From the NCBI RefSeq assembly GCF_000714545.1, contig NZ_AUNB01000021.1:1-52566 (forward strand): a DNA stretch of 52,566 nucleotides. Reading direction: 5' to 3'. Below the pieces are notes generated by a model. The model did no database searches and was not told the origin of the DNA. It was given only the letters and a program-made list of their open reading frames with translations. A program made the position numbers and the translations under genes. This stretch comes from Thioclava indica (GTDB taxonomy: Bacteria > Pseudomonadota > Alphaproteobacteria > Rhodobacterales > Rhodobacteraceae). The number at the start of each line of letters is the position of its first letter. Position 1 is the stretch's first letter. Shown here one piece after another: positions 51,901 to 52,566 of this stretch.

Positions 51901-52281
51901 CTCGGCCATTTCAATGGCACCGCGGTTCGCCCCGATCAGCTCGACCCCGAATTTTTCCAGCACGCCCATATCTGCCAGCGCCAACGAGGTGTTCAGCCCC
52001 GTTTGCCCGCCCATCGTGGGCAACAGCGCGTCGGGGCGCTCATCCTCGATGATTTTGGCAACGATTTCAGGGGTGATCGGTTCGATATAGGTCGCATCGG
52101 CAAGGCCCGGATCGGTCATGATCGTGGCCGGGTTAGAGTTCACCAGGATCACCCGGTAGCCCTCTTCGCGCAGCGCCTTACACGCCTGAGCGCCGGAATA
52201 GTCAAACTCGCAAGCCTGCCCGATCACAATAGGCCCGGCACCGATGATGAGGATGGACTTGATGTCGGTTCTCTTCGGCAT
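48952..52281 (-). CDS. carB: Carbamoyl-phosphate synthase large subunit
   Basis: Makes carbamoyl phosphate for arginine and pyrimidine synthesis together with CarA. The 1109-residue protein has the two homologous ATP-grasp halves. The first begins [22 protein letters not shown]; the second has [20 protein letters not shown] near residue 565. A C-terminal MGS-like allosteric domain (ATSGTAKWL) completes it. The start at 52281 follows AAAGGGGA; the 21-codon longer frame is rejected. carA is not in the window. Confidence 0.97.
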   Translation of the reverse strand: MPKRTDIKSILIIGAGPIVIGQACEFDYSGAQACKALREEGYRVILVNSNPATIMTDPGLADATYIEPITPEIVAKIIEDERPDALLPTMGGQTGLNTSLALADMGVLEKFGVELIGANRGAIEMAEDRKLFREAMDRIGIENPKATIIAAPKLDNGRYDINAGVAEAMNALEHIGLPAIIRPAFTLGGTGGGVAYNRDDYEAICRSGLDASPMAQILVDESLLGWKEFEMEVVRDRADNAIIVCAIENVDPMGVHTGDSITVAPALTLTDKEYQIMRNGSIAVLREIGVETGGSNVQWAINPEDGRMVVIEMNPRVSRSSALASKATGFPIAKIAAKLAVGYTLDELDNDITGVTPASFEPTIDYVVTKIPRFAFEKFAGSKAELTTAMKSVGEVMAVGRTFHESMQKALCSMETGLSGFDEIDIPGAPEKAAVIKAISAQTPDRIRLIAQAMRHGLSDDEIQHATAYDPWFLARIREIVDAEAEVRKQGLPLDAKGLRALKMMGFGDARLATLTGRDEAQVRRARRNLGVQAAFKRIDTCAAEFEAQTPYMYSTYEAPAMGDVECEARPSDRKKVVILGGGPNRIGQGIEFDYCCCHACFALTDAGYETIMINCNPETVSTDYDTSDRLYFEPLTLEHVLEILRVEQDNGTLHGVIVQFGGQTPLKLANALEAEGIPILGTTPDAIDLAEDRERFQKLLNDLDLKQPVNGIAHSDAEAFEIAGRVGYPLVIRPSYVLGGRAMEIVRDLDQLKRYITNAVVVSGDSPVLLDSYLSGAIEVDVDALCDGETVHVAGIMQHIEEAGVHSGDSACSLPPYSLDAATVAELKVQTEKMALGLNVVGLMNVQFAIKDGVIYVLEVNPRASRTVPFVAKATDSAIASIAARLMAGEKMAAFPARAPYPAGVGPDTPLPFADPLTLADPITPWFSVKEAVMPFARFPGVDTLLGPEMRSTGEVMGWDRDFPRAFWKAQLGAGTVLPDAGRVFFSIKDSDKYEELADAARDLITMGFEIVATSGTAKWLATHGVEAQSVLKVYEGRPNIVDRLKNDEIALVFNTTDGSQAISDSRDIRAVALYDKIPYFTTAAASIAAVSAIKSRKEGDVNVRSLQ

Positions 52282-52460
52282 GGGATTCCCCTTTGATGAT
52301 TCGGCGCAGGCTAACGCGCGCGCCCCAAGTAGAGGGACGCGCAAATTGGTGCGGGTTATATTCGGCTATAGCCTGCGCGCAAGCCCAGAAAGCCCCCTGA
52401 TCGTGCCATATTCACACCATATTCGCCCTACAGTCTTGTCGCTACGGGGCACTCCGGCCA

Positions 52461-52488
52461 GTTGCAAACAGGCTGCAAATATTTGCAG
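52461..52488 (+). promoter_or_regulatory. Tandem TTGCAAA-like sites with a 16-bp palindrome
   Basis: GTTGCAAA (52461-52468), four bases, CTGCAAAT, continuing into the perfect palindrome CTGCAAATATTTGCAG (52473-52488). It resembles the TTTGCAAA-x4-TTTGCAAA site reported for the ScfR/PccR-type short-chain acyl-CoA regulators of Rhodobacter. It lies in the divergent region between carB and the gene that starts at 52538. Confidence 0.45.
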
Positions 52489-52537
52489 GCACGGCGCTTT
52501 GGGTGTGGGCAAGAGCAGATCGAGGATAAAAACGGAC

Positions 52538-52566
52538 ATGGAACAGGTGGAAGTCATTGGCGGGGA
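52538..52566 (+). CDS. Start of a divergent gene, cut by the window end
   Basis: ATG at 52538 preceded by GAGGA (52522-52526) opens a frame reading MEQVEVIGG that runs off the window. Too little is present to identify it. It would be transcribed away from carB. Confidence 0.35.

Noticed and set aside
48832-52296. An uninterrupted 1154-codon frame on the plus strand
   Set aside because: It lies antisense to carB and is His/Arg/Gly-rich without any domain; long antisense frames are common opposite GC-rich genes. carB on the minus strand is unmistakable.
52366-52557. 63-codon minus-strand frame upstream of carB
   Set aside because: It covers the palindromic regulatory region and the start of the divergent gene; no domain or ribosome-binding site.
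1-52566. CRISPR arrays, rRNA genes, insertion sequences or prophage genes
   Set aside because: No regularly spaced repeats, rRNA-like sequence, transposase or phage proteins were found on either strand.

Overview
The window comes from an alphaproteobacterium of the Rhodobacteraceae, probably Rhodobacter-like. Evidence: the tail of an EF-Tu gene followed by the S10, spc and alpha ribosomal protein clusters; L3 with a long Ala/Glu-rich tail; a luxR-luxI pair next to rplQ; a four-gene glutamate/glutamine/aspartate/asparagine ABC transporter of the R. capsulatus Bzt type; ATP12 and FYDLN-acid proteins; and high-GC dispersed repeats of the kind common in this family. These are judgements from reading translated sequence, not database results.

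Layout. (1) 1-18.5 kb: end of tuf, then rpsJ to rplQ including secY, adk and rpoA. The ribosomal gene order is standard, but the cluster is cut at three junctions. An SH3-domain protein on the minus strand lies between rplW and rplB. An alpha/beta-hydrolase-like gene (plus) and a TIGR02466-type oxygenase (minus) lie between rplP and rpmC. A HEPN-domain protein (minus) lies between rpmD and rplO. Each broken upstream segment ends in a strong hairpin terminator, and each downstream segment has a candidate promoter (TTGNNN, 17-bp spacer, -10). rpmJ is absent here. (2) 18.6-24.1 kb: a LuxR regulator and an AHL synthase (gtaR/gtaI-like), then rarA and a tightly overlapped crcB, RluC, HAD phosphatase, ATP12 run. 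(3) 24.3-28.9 kb: bztABCD amino-acid transporter with a hairpin after the binding-protein gene. (4) 29-33.1 kb: argB, Fe-S protein, sixA on the minus strand; a short-chain dehydrogenase; rsgA; tRNA-Ala(GGC). (5) 33.3-39.2 kb: FYDLN-acid protein, YgjP-like metallopeptidase, GntR/FCD regulator, a palindromic repeat, then the minus-strand run pyrB, PH-like membrane protein, an 18-codon ORF, degenerate pyrC', plsY, DUF805. (6) 39.3-45.1 kb: a family-4-like uracil-DNA glycosylase and an RND efflux adaptor plus pump. (7) 45.1-52.6 kb: DsbD-like N-terminal protein, YqgE, AhpD-like protein, GH25 lipoprotein, a second HEPN-like protein whose start codon seems non-standard, carB, and the first codons of a divergent gene.

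No CRISPR array, insertion sequence, rRNA or phage module was seen. No complete new multi-gene system is evident. The best leads are the accessory genes in the ribosomal operon junctions (above all the HEPN protein), the second HEPN protein, the catalytically degenerate dihydroorotase with its tiny coupled upstream ORF, a glycosylase that has lost most expected Fe-S cysteines, and the quorum-sensing pair beside the ribosomal cluster.
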